Shown in pieces: positions 27,999 through 36,227 of a stretch of 64,000 nucleotides of DNA. The stretch is from Akkermansiaceae bacterium (lineage in GTDB: Bacteria > Verrucomicrobiota > Verrucomicrobiia > Verrucomicrobiales > Akkermansiaceae). The translations under genes were made by a program, and so were the position numbers. The notes beneath the pieces are model-generated. The model saw nothing but the letters and a program-made list of their open reading frames with translations. It was not told the origin of the DNA and searched no databases. The stretch is from positions 90,759 to 154,758 of the forward strand of contig JAPKCM010000003.1 in assembly GCA_028822935.1 (NCBI GenBank), given 5' to 3'. The first letter of the stretch is position 1. Every line of letters starts with the position of its first letter.

Positions 27999-28034
27999 AA
28001 AAGCCCCCGCGTCACTGCCGGGGCTTTTTTTTTT
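27999..28034 (+). terminator. rho-independent terminator after the symporter gene
   Basis: AAAAGCCCC pairs with GGGGCTTTT around a 12-base loop, followed directly by a run of ten Ts. It lies 24 bases after the symporter stop codon and before galK, which must then have its own promoter or depend on read-through. Confidence 0.85.
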
Positions 28035-28080
28035 GCAATTCATTCAGTTTCTTTACATTTCCCCTGCACCATCTCCTTCT

Positions 28081-29247
28081 ATGCTTCAGGACAACCAAAC
28101 CATCAACGATCTCGTCGCCCTCGCCAACGCCGACATGCGCCGTTTTTATGGGAACGATGGCTCCGTCGTCGCGGCCGCTCCCGGTCGCGTCAATCTCATC
28201 GGTGAGCACATCGATTACTGCGATGGCTTCGTCCTCCCGCTCGCCATCGAGCGCTACATCGTGGTCTCGGCCAAGCCAAACGGCACTTCCGAAGCCCGAC
28301 TGCGCAGCGGCGACCAACCAGAGGCTGTCATCGATCTTTCCGCGCCTCAGAAAATCTCAAACCTCAAGTGGTCCAACTACATCCGTGGAGTTGTAAAGGG
28401 CTTCAACGACCTCGGCCATGAGATCCCGGGCTTCGACGCCTGCATTGTATCTTCGGTTCCCTCAGGAGGAGGACTCTCGTCCTCCGCGGCCCTCGAATGT
28501 GCCATAGCCACTCTCTTCGAAGGCTTGCTCAATATCACCCTCGATATCCGGAAAAAAGCCCTCCTCGCGCAAAAAGCCGAGCACGAATTTGCCGGAGTCC
28601 CCTGCGGCATCATGGATCAGTTCGCCTCCGCCTTCGGCGAGGTAGATCAGCTCATTAAGATCGACTGCCGCACAGGCGAACCCGAGATAGTCCCCTTTTC
28701 CAATCCCGACCTCTCCATCATCGTCGCAAATACCTGCGTCTCGCACGACCTCTCCGACGGCGGATACGCCTCACGCCGCAAAGCAACCGAGGACGGCATC
28801 GCCATCATCGGCAAGGAAAGTTGGCGAGAAGCCACCATCGAAGACATCCTCGCTCAGAAGACGAAAATGGGGGACATCACTTTCCGCCGCTCACGCCACG
28901 TCGTGGGCGAGATCCAACGAACAATGGACGCGGTCACCGCTTTCAAAACAGGCGACTTGTCCAATATCAACCAACTCATGACCGACTCACATTCTTCTCT
29001 CCGAGACGACTTCGAAGTCTCCTGCGTAGAACTCGACCTCATGGTCGAAATCGCCACCGCCCTCCCTGGAGTCCTTGGAGCCCGAATGACCGGCGGCGGC
29101 TTCGGTGGATCTACGGTGACCCTTTGCGAAACAAATTACGCTCAAGAGGTTGGCAAAACGATGCATGAGCGATATCTCACCAAGACCGGCATCACGCCCG
29201 TCATCTTCGCCACCCGCCCCGCAAAAGGCGCTCATCTCATTTCTTAA
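28081..29247 (+). CDS. galK: galactokinase
   Basis: GalK phosphorylates galactose to galactose-1-phosphate, first step of the Leloir pathway. The 388-residue protein has all three GHMP-kinase motifs: GRVNLIGEHIDYCDG near residue 40 (galactokinase signature), VPSGGGLSSSAALECA near 130, and GARMTGGGFGGSTVTL near 340. The start at ATG 28081 gives MLQDNQTINDLV; a longer frame from 28033 begins inside the terminator. No other gal gene is in the window. Confidence 0.95.
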   Translation: MLQDNQTINDLVALANADMRRFYGNDGSVVAAAPGRVNLIGEHIDYCDGFVLPLAIERYIVVSAKPNGTSEARLRSGDQPEAVIDLSAPQKISNLKWSNYIRGVVKGFNDLGHEIPGFDACIVSSVPSGGGLSSSAALECAIATLFEGLLNITLDIRKKALLAQKAEHEFAGVPCGIMDQFASAFGEVDQLIKIDCRTGEPEIVPFSNPDLSIIVANTCVSHDLSDGGYASRRKATEDGIAIIGKESWREATIEDILAQKTKMGDITFRRSRHVVGEIQRTMDAVTAFKTGDLSNINQLMTDSHSSLRDDFEVSCVELDLMVEIATALPGVLGARMTGGGFGGSTVTLCETNYAQEVGKTMHERYLTKTGITPVIFATRPAKGAHLIS

Positions 29248-29286
29248 GAAGCGTCCCTTCCTTGAGAAATTTAGATCGGCGGCGGC

Positions 29287-30822
29287 CTAGGACAACAGAC
29301 TCTTGCCCGTCATCTCCTTCGGAGCATCGAGGCCCATCATATCAAGCAGAGTGGGTGCGATGTCGGCTAGTATGCCGTCATTGACCTTCTTCTTTTTTTC
29401 ATCAGCTGAGACATACCAACAATGCACCAGATTTGTGGTGTGCGCGGTGTGGGGAGAACCATCGGCATTGATCATGAATTCGCAATTTCCATGGTCTGCG
29501 GTAATGAGAAGCTTTCCACCGAGGCGGAAAGTCTCTTCAGTGACTGCTCTGACTGCGTCATCGATCCGCTCAACCGCTTTGACGGCCGCATTCACCACCC
29601 CAGTATGGCCGACCATATCGGGGTTGGCAAAATTGATGATCACGAGATCGTAATCCTTGAGATGGTTGACGACGTATTCCTCAACTTCGTGCGAACTCAT
29701 CTCAGGTTTAAGATCGTAGGTCGCGACGTCTTTTGGCGAGGGAATGACCTTGCGGTCTTCGCCCTTGTAAGCCTTTTCGAGGCCTCCATTAAAAAAGTAA
29801 GAAACGTGAGGATATTTCTCAGTCTCAGCAATGCGAAGCTGCTTTTTACCAGCCTCTGAAACCACTTCACCGAGAACCTTATCCAGAGTCTCGGGTGGGA
29901 AGACGACGGGACAAGTGTAGGTCTCGTCATATTCCGTGAGAGTGAGGAAATCGACCTTAGGACGCTCGCCTGTCTCGAACGCCTCAAAAGTGGGCTGACT
30001 CAAAAAGGTCTCGCAAAGCTGGCGGGCACGGTCGGCACGGAAATTGAAAAAGAAAACGACATCGCCATCACGCACGCGCTTCTGCTCGTGGCTAAAAAAG
30101 GTCATTGGAAGAATGAACTCATCAGTCTTCTCATTCGCGTATTGTTGGGCCACCGCTTCACTGGCGAGCACGCTGTGCTGCTCACCCTTTCCCCAGACGA
30201 TGGCATCCCAAGCGAGCTTGGTGCGCTCCCAGCGCTTATCACGATCCATCGCGTAGTAGCGGCCGATCACGGTAGCAATACGGGCGTTATATTTGGCGAG
30301 CTCGTCCTCGACCTCACTCAGGTAACCCTGACCACCGGTCGGCGAAGTGTCGCGACCATCGGTGATGGCGTGAACCATCATGTCTTCGCAGCCGCTCTCA
30401 CGAGCCGCTTTTGCAAGCGCTACAAGATGGTTCTGGTGACTGTGCACTCCCCCATCTGAGACGAGACCGATGAAGTGAAGACGCTTTCCTTTCGCTTTCG
30501 CAAAGGCGGATTTGAGATTCTCGATCTCGGCGAGTTCGCCGTCTTTGATCGATTTATTGATGCGGGTAAGATCTTGATAGACGACCCGACCCGCTCCGAG
30601 ATTCAAGTGACCCACTTCGGAGTTTCCCATCTGCCCCTCCGGAAGTCCTACGTCCAAGCCCGAAGCAGAAACGAGACCCTTGGAATATTTTTTCTCCATC
30701 TCTTCGTGAAAGGGAGTCTCCGCGAGTTCGACAGCGTTGCCGTCTTTTTTTGCGGTCGTCTTTCCACCGGGATTCACTCCCCAGCCATCGCGAATAATGA
30801 GAACTGTCGGTTGATGCGCCAT
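29287..30822 (-). CDS. gpmI: 2,3-bisphosphoglycerate-independent phosphoglycerate mutase
   Basis: GpmI interconverts 3- and 2-phosphoglycerate in glycolysis and gluconeogenesis, with two Mn2+ ions. The 511-residue length is typical. The N-terminal metal site DGWG, the phosphoserine nucleophile in MGNSEVGH (S68), the HSHQ segment, the DGRDTSP loop and the C-terminal TADHGNCE metal motif are all present. The YbgC-like thioesterase gene upstream on the same strand ends 42 bases before it. Confidence 0.97.
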   Translation of the reverse strand: MAHQPTVLIIRDGWGVNPGGKTTAKKDGNAVELAETPFHEEMEKKYSKGLVSASGLDVGLPEGQMGNSEVGHLNLGAGRVVYQDLTRINKSIKDGELAEIENLKSAFAKAKGKRLHFIGLVSDGGVHSHQNHLVALAKAARESGCEDMMVHAITDGRDTSPTGGQGYLSEVEDELAKYNARIATVIGRYYAMDRDKRWERTKLAWDAIVWGKGEQHSVLASEAVAQQYANEKTDEFILPMTFFSHEQKRVRDGDVVFFFNFRADRARQLCETFLSQPTFEAFETGERPKVDFLTLTEYDETYTCPVVFPPETLDKVLGEVVSEAGKKQLRIAETEKYPHVSYFFNGGLEKAYKGEDRKVIPSPKDVATYDLKPEMSSHEVEEYVVNHLKDYDLVIINFANPDMVGHTGVVNAAVKAVERIDDAVRAVTEETFRLGGKLLITADHGNCEFMINADGSPHTAHTTNLVHCWYVSADEKKKKVNDGILADIAPTLLDMMGLDAPKEMTGKSLLS

Positions 30823-30864
30823 ATCTCCCTTGGTCCTAAGGCCTTCAGCTCGGGACGGAAAGCC

Positions 30865-31287
30865 TTAATCGGCCTCGGCTTCGCTTTGCCAACGCCCTTT
30901 CCATTCCTGAGGAAGCCGTTGAGGACGGCCCGCTGGCATTTGAACCATCGCGAGAGCCTGCCGACAGGTCACCAATGGACGCTCCTCTCCTTTCCGAACC
31001 ATTTTAAATTCGCACCAAAACCGAACTCGTTCGATCTCGGCCAAAACGCCATGGATTTCAAGGTGATCGCCCAGCTTTGCGGGGCTCCGGTAATCGATCT
31101 CCGTCCTCACCACGACCGGAAACAGCTGGGTCTTCGCCATTTCAGCAAGATCCATCCCCATGAGAGCCGCCAGTCTCGTTCGACACGTCTCGATCATGCG
31201 CAGATAAGCGATGTTGTGCACCACCCCTCCGCAGTCGGTGTCAAAAAACATGACCTCTTCTTCAGTGGTGAGCTTCGGGATCTCCAT
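30865..31287 (-). CDS. YbgC/4-hydroxybenzoyl-CoA-type acyl-CoA thioesterase
   Basis: The real product is 140 residues from ATG 31287; the open frame continues upstream to 31701 but encodes nothing recognisable there. The hotdog fold starts with the YbgC signature FFDTDCGGVVHNIAYLRMIE, whose aspartate in DTDCGG is the catalytic residue, and ends in a short basic tail (RPQRLPQEWKGRW). These enzymes hydrolyse short or aromatic acyl-CoAs and often act with the Tol-Pal system. No tol genes are near. Confidence 0.88.
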   Translation of the reverse strand: MEIPKLTTEEEVMFFDTDCGGVVHNIAYLRMIETCRTRLAALMGMDLAEMAKTQLFPVVVRTEIDYRSPAKLGDHLEIHGVLAEIERVRFWCEFKMVRKGEERPLVTCRQALAMVQMPAGRPQRLPQEWKGRWQSEAEAD

Positions 31288-31897
31288 CAACAAAAAGTCG
31301 GAGCACTTGGTGGAATTGACCAGACAAAAAAGGCCGGACAAATATCCCGCCTTCCATAACAGCGCGAATGCCGTAGCTATGGGGACTACTGAAGTAAAAT
31401 GGACAATCTTGCCATTCAGACTCCCGCATACGATCTTTTCTCTAACAATGGAGAGTAACCTGTTCGAACTACGAATCACCCCGCACAGCATCGTCACGCT
31501 TACCGCGTCCGTCCTTCCCGGTTCAGCGAACCACTTTTCCGAACACGAAGCAGCCGGCCTTATTGCCCTCGCCATCCGCCCGTTCCGCCTCCGTCTCCCC
31601 CAATCCATCAAGAACTGGGAAGAAGCAAGCGGATCATTTTCTCTCCAAGCCAAAAGCCAAGCCGACCTGCGCACTTCCACTTTGAATCCAAGCAGTTCCA
31701 TCCCATCGACTCCCCTCGGTCAAACCGCCCACCTACCCACAAACCGCTGCGGCACCTCCGGTAACAGTGAAAGAACCGATCTATTGACCGGTAGTATTCC
31801 CTAAATCTGTCCGATAACCTCTTTTGAACCCCATCCGAGCCAATCGCGCTCCGCAAGTGCCCAAAAATTCTGATAGACGCACCACCGACCTTCACTC
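31288..31897. other. 610-base gap without a convincing gene
   Basis: Open frames exist on both strands but none gives a recognisable product, and no tRNA, tmRNA, RNase P or SRP RNA features were seen. A terminator-like hairpin on the minus strand at 31326-31353 implies that something upstream of it may be transcribed on that strand. Confidence 0.4.
31326..31353 (-). terminator. terminator-like hairpin with no obvious gene upstream
   Basis: On the minus strand, AAGGCGGGA pairs with TCCGGCCTT (8 of 9 pairs) around a 6-base loop, followed by TTTTTT. It lies 39 bases before the thioesterase start, in a region without a recognised gene ahead of it. Confidence 0.5.
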
Positions 31898-32092
31898 ATG
31901 CCTACTAACTCCCAGATCGCTTTTTTCTTCGCGAATTCCCTCCTGCTTGGGGTTGGCCTTTCCACTGCGGCGCCCCTCCAGGAATACCATGAGGACCATT
32001 GCATCGATTGCCACGACTCCGCGACCGCCAAGGGAGATTTTGACATGGAAATTCTTTCCATCGATATGACACGGGATCTCCTTTCAGCATAG
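31898..32092 (+). pseudogene. truncated N-terminus of an exported cytochrome-c-like (PSCyt1) protein
   Basis: The 64-residue frame has a signal peptide (IAFFFANSLLLGVGLSTAA) and then CIDCHDSATAKGDFDME, the start of the planctomycete cytochrome domain with a CxxCH heme site. It stops at the point where intact family members go on for hundreds of residues. The intact DUF1592 gene that follows 41 bases on has the same layout at its start, so this looks like the leftover end of a second, deleted gene. It could still be expressed as a very small heme protein. Confidence 0.6.
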
Positions 32093-32133
32093 CTCACACC
32101 GTCAGACTTCCTAAACCTCTAGATCATTCCACC

Positions 32134-34650
32134 GTGAAAATTCTACCCCAACAGCCCTCTCGAACCCATCATCGATTCGTCGGGACTGCTGCGCTCTTGA
32201 ACCTCCTCTTCGCCGGAGCTGCCTTGACCTCTTCCTCTCTTCGCGCGGAAGAACCATTCACCTCCACCAATCCCGCTGAATTCAAAGCCGAAATTCAACC
32301 CTTCCTCGAACAGCGCTGCGTCAAGTGCCACGGCGAGAAAAAGAAAAAGGCCAAGTTCTTCCTGCACGACATTGACGGAGTGATCACTGATGGAAAGGAC
32401 GTCGTTCGTTGGGAAAAAATTCTCGAAATGGTCAGCCTTTATGACATGCCACCCGAGGACGAAGATCAACCGTCTAAAACCGAACGCAGTAAGGTGCTCG
32501 GATGGATCACCGCCGAGCTGCGCAAGATCGGCCGCGGCCAGGACGAAGGAAAACTTCGGCTCCCCCACCAAGCAAATCGCATCAACCACGAAGAACTCTT
32601 CAGCGGCGAACATACCGGCCCGGCCTTCTCCCCCTCCCGCCTTTGGCGCAAGAGCCCCTACATCTACGACCGCTTCGCCCGGGAAATGCGTACTCAGGTT
32701 TCCCAACCACTCCTCGGATTGGGTGGGAAGGGAATCCAGGATTACACCAGCCTCTTTGCGGATGAATCGACCATCAAGACGATGCTGCGCAACAGCAACG
32801 TCATCGCTGAAAACCTCTTATCCTCGGAAAGAAGCCACATCAACCGCTCACTCAACCCGCTGTTTAAAGAAGATGCGGAAATCAACGAGGAGACCGTTCA
32901 GAAGGCAATGAATAGTCTCTTCCAAATGATCTTTCAGCGACTCCCCTCCGAGGACGACCGGGCTCGCTACATCGACGGCCTCTTTAACAAGAACCGGAAA
33001 ATCAGCGACCTCAAGCGTGCCATGCAAACCTTGATCGTGAGCATGCTCATGTCCCAGGAATTCGTCTACCGGCTCGAAGTCGGATTGGGAGAAGAACAAC
33101 CCGACGGACGCCGGATGCTCAGCCCCACAGAAACCGCCTACGCCCTTTCCTTTGCCTTCCATGACATGCCAGACCAAAACCTGCTCAAAGCGGCGTCTGA
33201 AGGAACGCTCGCGACCAAAAAAGACGTGGCACTCGAGCTGCGACGCATCCTCGACCTTAAGGACACCGACAAGAGGTATTGGAACTACCCAATGTATCAT
33301 CGCTGGGGCGAAGACTACTACCAGCGCCAACCCCGCGTCCTGCGCTTCTTCCAGGAATTCTTCGGCTACACCGCCGTCGCCGATGTCTTCAAGGACAAAA
33401 AACGCAACGGAACCCACCACGCCAATCGACTGCGCAAGGATGCCGACATGCTGGTGCTGAGTATCTTGGAGAAGGACCAAAATGTCTTGGCTGAGCTCCT
33501 AACCACGAACGATTACCCGATGGACTATTCGAACCGGGACCGGCTGAAGCACCTCTTCGAAGGCAACAACCTGAAAGCGAAGGACCACTTCAAGGCCAAG
33601 TATGAAGGCCAAGTCGCCGCCATCATCAAAGCGGGCAAGTGGCCGGGGGTCGAGTCAAGCCATGTCAGCGCCTATAACCTTGATCGCGAGCAAGCGGCCG
33701 CCATTCGCCGTGGACCCGGAGAGTATATCTCCCTGCCCAAGAACCAACGAGCCGGCATGCTCACCCACCCGGCCTGGTTGGTCGCGCACAGTGGAAACTT
33801 TGACAACGATCCGATCCGCCGCGGCAAATGGATTCGTGAGCACCTCCTCGCCGACATGGTTCCCGACGTCCCCATCGGGGTGGATGCCAAGATCCCGGAA
33901 GACCCTCACCGCACCCTGCGGGAACGCCTTGATGTGATCCGCCCCGCCGAGTGCTGGCGTTGTCACAAACAAATGAACCCCCTCGGCGAGCCCTTCGAGG
34001 CCTACGACGATTTCGGCCGATACCGCACACAGATCGTCTTGGGCGATGCCGATGCCTACTTCAAGGAGAAGCGCAGATACGAAGGACAGAAAGCCGGGTG
34101 GAAAAAAGAACTCAAAGAATGGCGCGGCTACGATGCCAAGGGACGCGCCAAGAAGGTCGCGGAAGCTCAAAAAAAACTCGCCGAACTCAAACCTCCGGCG
34201 AAGGACGTTAAAAATTACACTGCCGCGCAACGCGGATATGAAAAAAATGTCAGCCGCTGGACCAAGGAAGTAGAAACCTGGTCCAAGATGGAAGACGCCG
34301 AGCAACATCGCCGCATCGCAGACCTGGAGCGTCGTCTTGCCGCGATGGTCGCTCCAGTCCCCGAGGCCAAGCCAGTCGATACGAGTGGTGTCCTGTCCGG
34401 AACCGGCAACCCGGCTTTGGATGGCCCAGTGAAGAATGCCATCGACCTCACCCAACGCCTCGCAAAATCTGAGCGAGCCCGCCAATCCTTCATTCGCCAC
34501 GCCTTCCGCTACTGGATGGGGCGCAACGAAACCTTCACTGACTCACCCACCCTCATCGCCGCCGACAAGGCCTATCTTGAAAATGGTGGAAGCTTCAAAG
34601 AAATGCTAATCTCCCTCCTGACCTCCGATTCCTTCCTCTACCGCAAATAA
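32134..34650 (+). CDS. secreted DUF1592/DUF1588/DUF1585 cytochrome-domain protein
   Basis: The 838-residue protein has a signal peptide (LLNLLFAGAALTSSSLRAEE) and a PSCyt1 domain with the heme site CVKCH near residue 66. A DUF1592 helical domain with LSFAFHDMPDQNLLKAA follows, then DUF1588 with a second heme-type site CWRCHKQMNPLGEPFE near 608, and DUF1585 at the end (RHAFRYWMGRNETFTDSP). Between DUF1588 and DUF1585, residues about 640-745 form an unusually long, Lys/Glu-rich coiled coil. This family is abundant in Planctomycetes and Verrucomicrobia, usually beside a DUF1552 gene as here (4 bases downstream). It is presumed periplasmic; no activity has been established that I know of. Confidence 0.88.
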   Translation: MKILPQQPSRTHHRFVGTAALLNLLFAGAALTSSSLRAEEPFTSTNPAEFKAEIQPFLEQRCVKCHGEKKKKAKFFLHDIDGVITDGKDVVRWEKILEMVSLYDMPPEDEDQPSKTERSKVLGWITAELRKIGRGQDEGKLRLPHQANRINHEELFSGEHTGPAFSPSRLWRKSPYIYDRFAREMRTQVSQPLLGLGGKGIQDYTSLFADESTIKTMLRNSNVIAENLLSSERSHINRSLNPLFKEDAEINEETVQKAMNSLFQMIFQRLPSEDDRARYIDGLFNKNRKISDLKRAMQTLIVSMLMSQEFVYRLEVGLGEEQPDGRRMLSPTETAYALSFAFHDMPDQNLLKAASEGTLATKKDVALELRRILDLKDTDKRYWNYPMYHRWGEDYYQRQPRVLRFFQEFFGYTAVADVFKDKKRNGTHHANRLRKDADMLVLSILEKDQNVLAELLTTNDYPMDYSNRDRLKHLFEGNNLKAKDHFKAKYEGQVAAIIKAGKWPGVESSHVSAYNLDREQAAAIRRGPGEYISLPKNQRAGMLTHPAWLVAHSGNFDNDPIRRGKWIREHLLADMVPDVPIGVDAKIPEDPHRTLRERLDVIRPAECWRCHKQMNPLGEPFEAYDDFGRYRTQIVLGDADAYFKEKRRYEGQKAGWKKELKEWRGYDAKGRAKKVAEAQKKLAELKPPAKDVKNYTAAQRGYEKNVSRWTKEVETWSKMEDAEQHRRIADLERRLAAMVAPVPEAKPVDTSGVLSGTGNPALDGPVKNAIDLTQRLAKSERARQSFIRHAFRYWMGRNETFTDSPTLIAADKAYLENGGSFKEMLISLLTSDSFLYRK

Positions 34651-34654
34651 TACC

Positions 34655-36058
34655 ATGATTCCTAGAAGAGACTTCCTCCGCAATATCGGGGCCGGCTCGC
34701 TGGCTCTTGCTCCCTTCATGCAACACATGCGCGCCCACGCCGCAGGCACGGTTGAGGCATTGCCCAAACGCTTTGTCTTCGTGGTGCGCGGCAACGGCCT
34801 GCGGCCCTTCGGAATCGTCCCTAAAGGACTGGAGAAATACGGTGTGGATCGCTTCAAATCAGAAACGATGGTCGACGAACCCCTTGCGAACCACTCCCTC
34901 GACCCGAGCATGAAATCGCTGGAACCCTTCAAGGATCAACTGACCATCATGCAGGGCCTCTCCAGCAAGATTTGCAAGGGCCCCCACGGCGGACACTACG
35001 GCATCCTTGGCTCCTACACCTCCGGTGACCATGCCCCACCACGCAAAGAAACCCTCGACGCAACCCTCGCCAAACAGTTCCCCGGCATCTTCCCTCAACT
35101 CGCCTTCCACATCGGCACCAAACCCGGCGAACTCTTCCGCTACCTCAATATCTCCGCCCAAGGAAAAAACACTCGGACCGCGGCCTACGCCTCCGCCATG
35201 CTGGCCTACAAGGACATCTTCGGAACCATCCTCACCGGGGACAACGCCAAGATCGAAACCGAGACCGACCGCAACCTCATGGACTTTCTTGTCAACGACG
35301 TGAAGAATGCCAAGAAGTCGCTCAACTCAGAAGAACGGGAAAAACTCGATCACTACCTCCATGGGTTTGAAGCGCTTCGCGATCGCAAGGTAAAGCTCAC
35401 CAAAATGGCAAGCACCTTGCGCGAGCACGCCCCGGAACTCGATGACAAGTATACTTCCGAAATCGAAACCCACCGACTCGAAGCCCACTTCGACCTCGCC
35501 GCAGCATCCTTGGTCACCGGACTGACCAATGTTGTCACCATTCGCGCCGACCAACTTGAAGTCCGCTATCAGGGATTCGAACACGAACGCATGAAGAAAA
35601 TTTCCTTGCACGAAATCGGCCACACCGCCGACGTCGAGGGCATGAACGACCGCTTCGAATCAAACTGGAAAGAGGGACGCTTGATGCGAGATACGATCCG
35701 AACCTATCAGATGGAACTCATCTCCGGCCTTGCCACCAAACTCAAAGCAGTTCCCGAAGGCAACGGCACGATGTTGGACAACACCATCATCGTCTTCCTC
35801 AGCGACGCGGGCTCGCAGCACCACACCGGCTATGAGAACATGCCCCTTCTCGTCCTCGGAAACATGAGCGGCGCCTTCAAGACCGGTCGCTACCTCCACT
35901 ACCCGACCTACAATCAACCGGGCCACCGGACGCTTGCCAATCTACACATGTCCCTGCTCCACGCCGCCGGCATGCCCAGCGACCGCTACGGCGACCGCGA
36001 CCTCGGCCTTGGCGCCTCTATCCACCAAGACGGACCACTGGGCGAACTGATGAGCTAG
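34655..36058 (+). CDS. DUF1552 protein with Tat-type signal
   Basis: The 467-residue protein begins MIPRRDFLRNIGAGSLALAP, a twin-arginine export signal, so it is probably folded before export. The DUF1552 body shows GLSSKICKGPHGGHYGILGSYTSGD near residue 110 and a histidine-rich SDAGSQHHTGYENMPLLVLG segment near 380. The fold is distantly related to alkaline-phosphatase/sulfatase-like DUF1501 proteins. It starts 4 bases after the DUF1592 stop, which strongly suggests co-transcription and joint function. Confidence 0.87.
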   Translation: MIPRRDFLRNIGAGSLALAPFMQHMRAHAAGTVEALPKRFVFVVRGNGLRPFGIVPKGLEKYGVDRFKSETMVDEPLANHSLDPSMKSLEPFKDQLTIMQGLSSKICKGPHGGHYGILGSYTSGDHAPPRKETLDATLAKQFPGIFPQLAFHIGTKPGELFRYLNISAQGKNTRTAAYASAMLAYKDIFGTILTGDNAKIETETDRNLMDFLVNDVKNAKKSLNSEEREKLDHYLHGFEALRDRKVKLTKMASTLREHAPELDDKYTSEIETHRLEAHFDLAAASLVTGLTNVVTIRADQLEVRYQGFEHERMKKISLHEIGHTADVEGMNDRFESNWKEGRLMRDTIRTYQMELISGLATKLKAVPEGNGTMLDNTIIVFLSDAGSQHHTGYENMPLLVLGNMSGAFKTGRYLHYPTYNQPGHRTLANLHMSLLHAAGMPSDRYGDRDLGLGASIHQDGPLGELMS

Positions 36059-36227
36059 GGAGCGCCCTCTTCTCCCCTTTCCGATCCCTTAAAGGCCGCA
36101 CCCACGCGGTCCCCTCAAATAAGCAAATTCCTGGCAGCCAACAGTCGTTGCAATACCCTCACCCTAAGGCACGTTCTATCCGTCCACAGTTTCATTCTCC
36201 TGCTCAGACCATTCATTTCAGTTCACG

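Noticed and set aside
28169..28189. A sequence in galK (GGCCGCTCCCGGTCGCG) resembling the palindromic element of uvrA
   Set aside because: It encodes the invariant APGR of the galactokinase signature and lacks the hairpin spacing, so the likeness is explained by codon choice.
31455..31480. GTTCGAAC resembling a tRNA T-loop
   Set aside because: The flanks cannot form the 5-base T-stem and no acceptor, D or anticodon arm fits around it.
31288..31701. N-terminal extension of the thioesterase
   Set aside because: It crosses the terminator-like hairpin, would double the usual family length and has no recognisable content.
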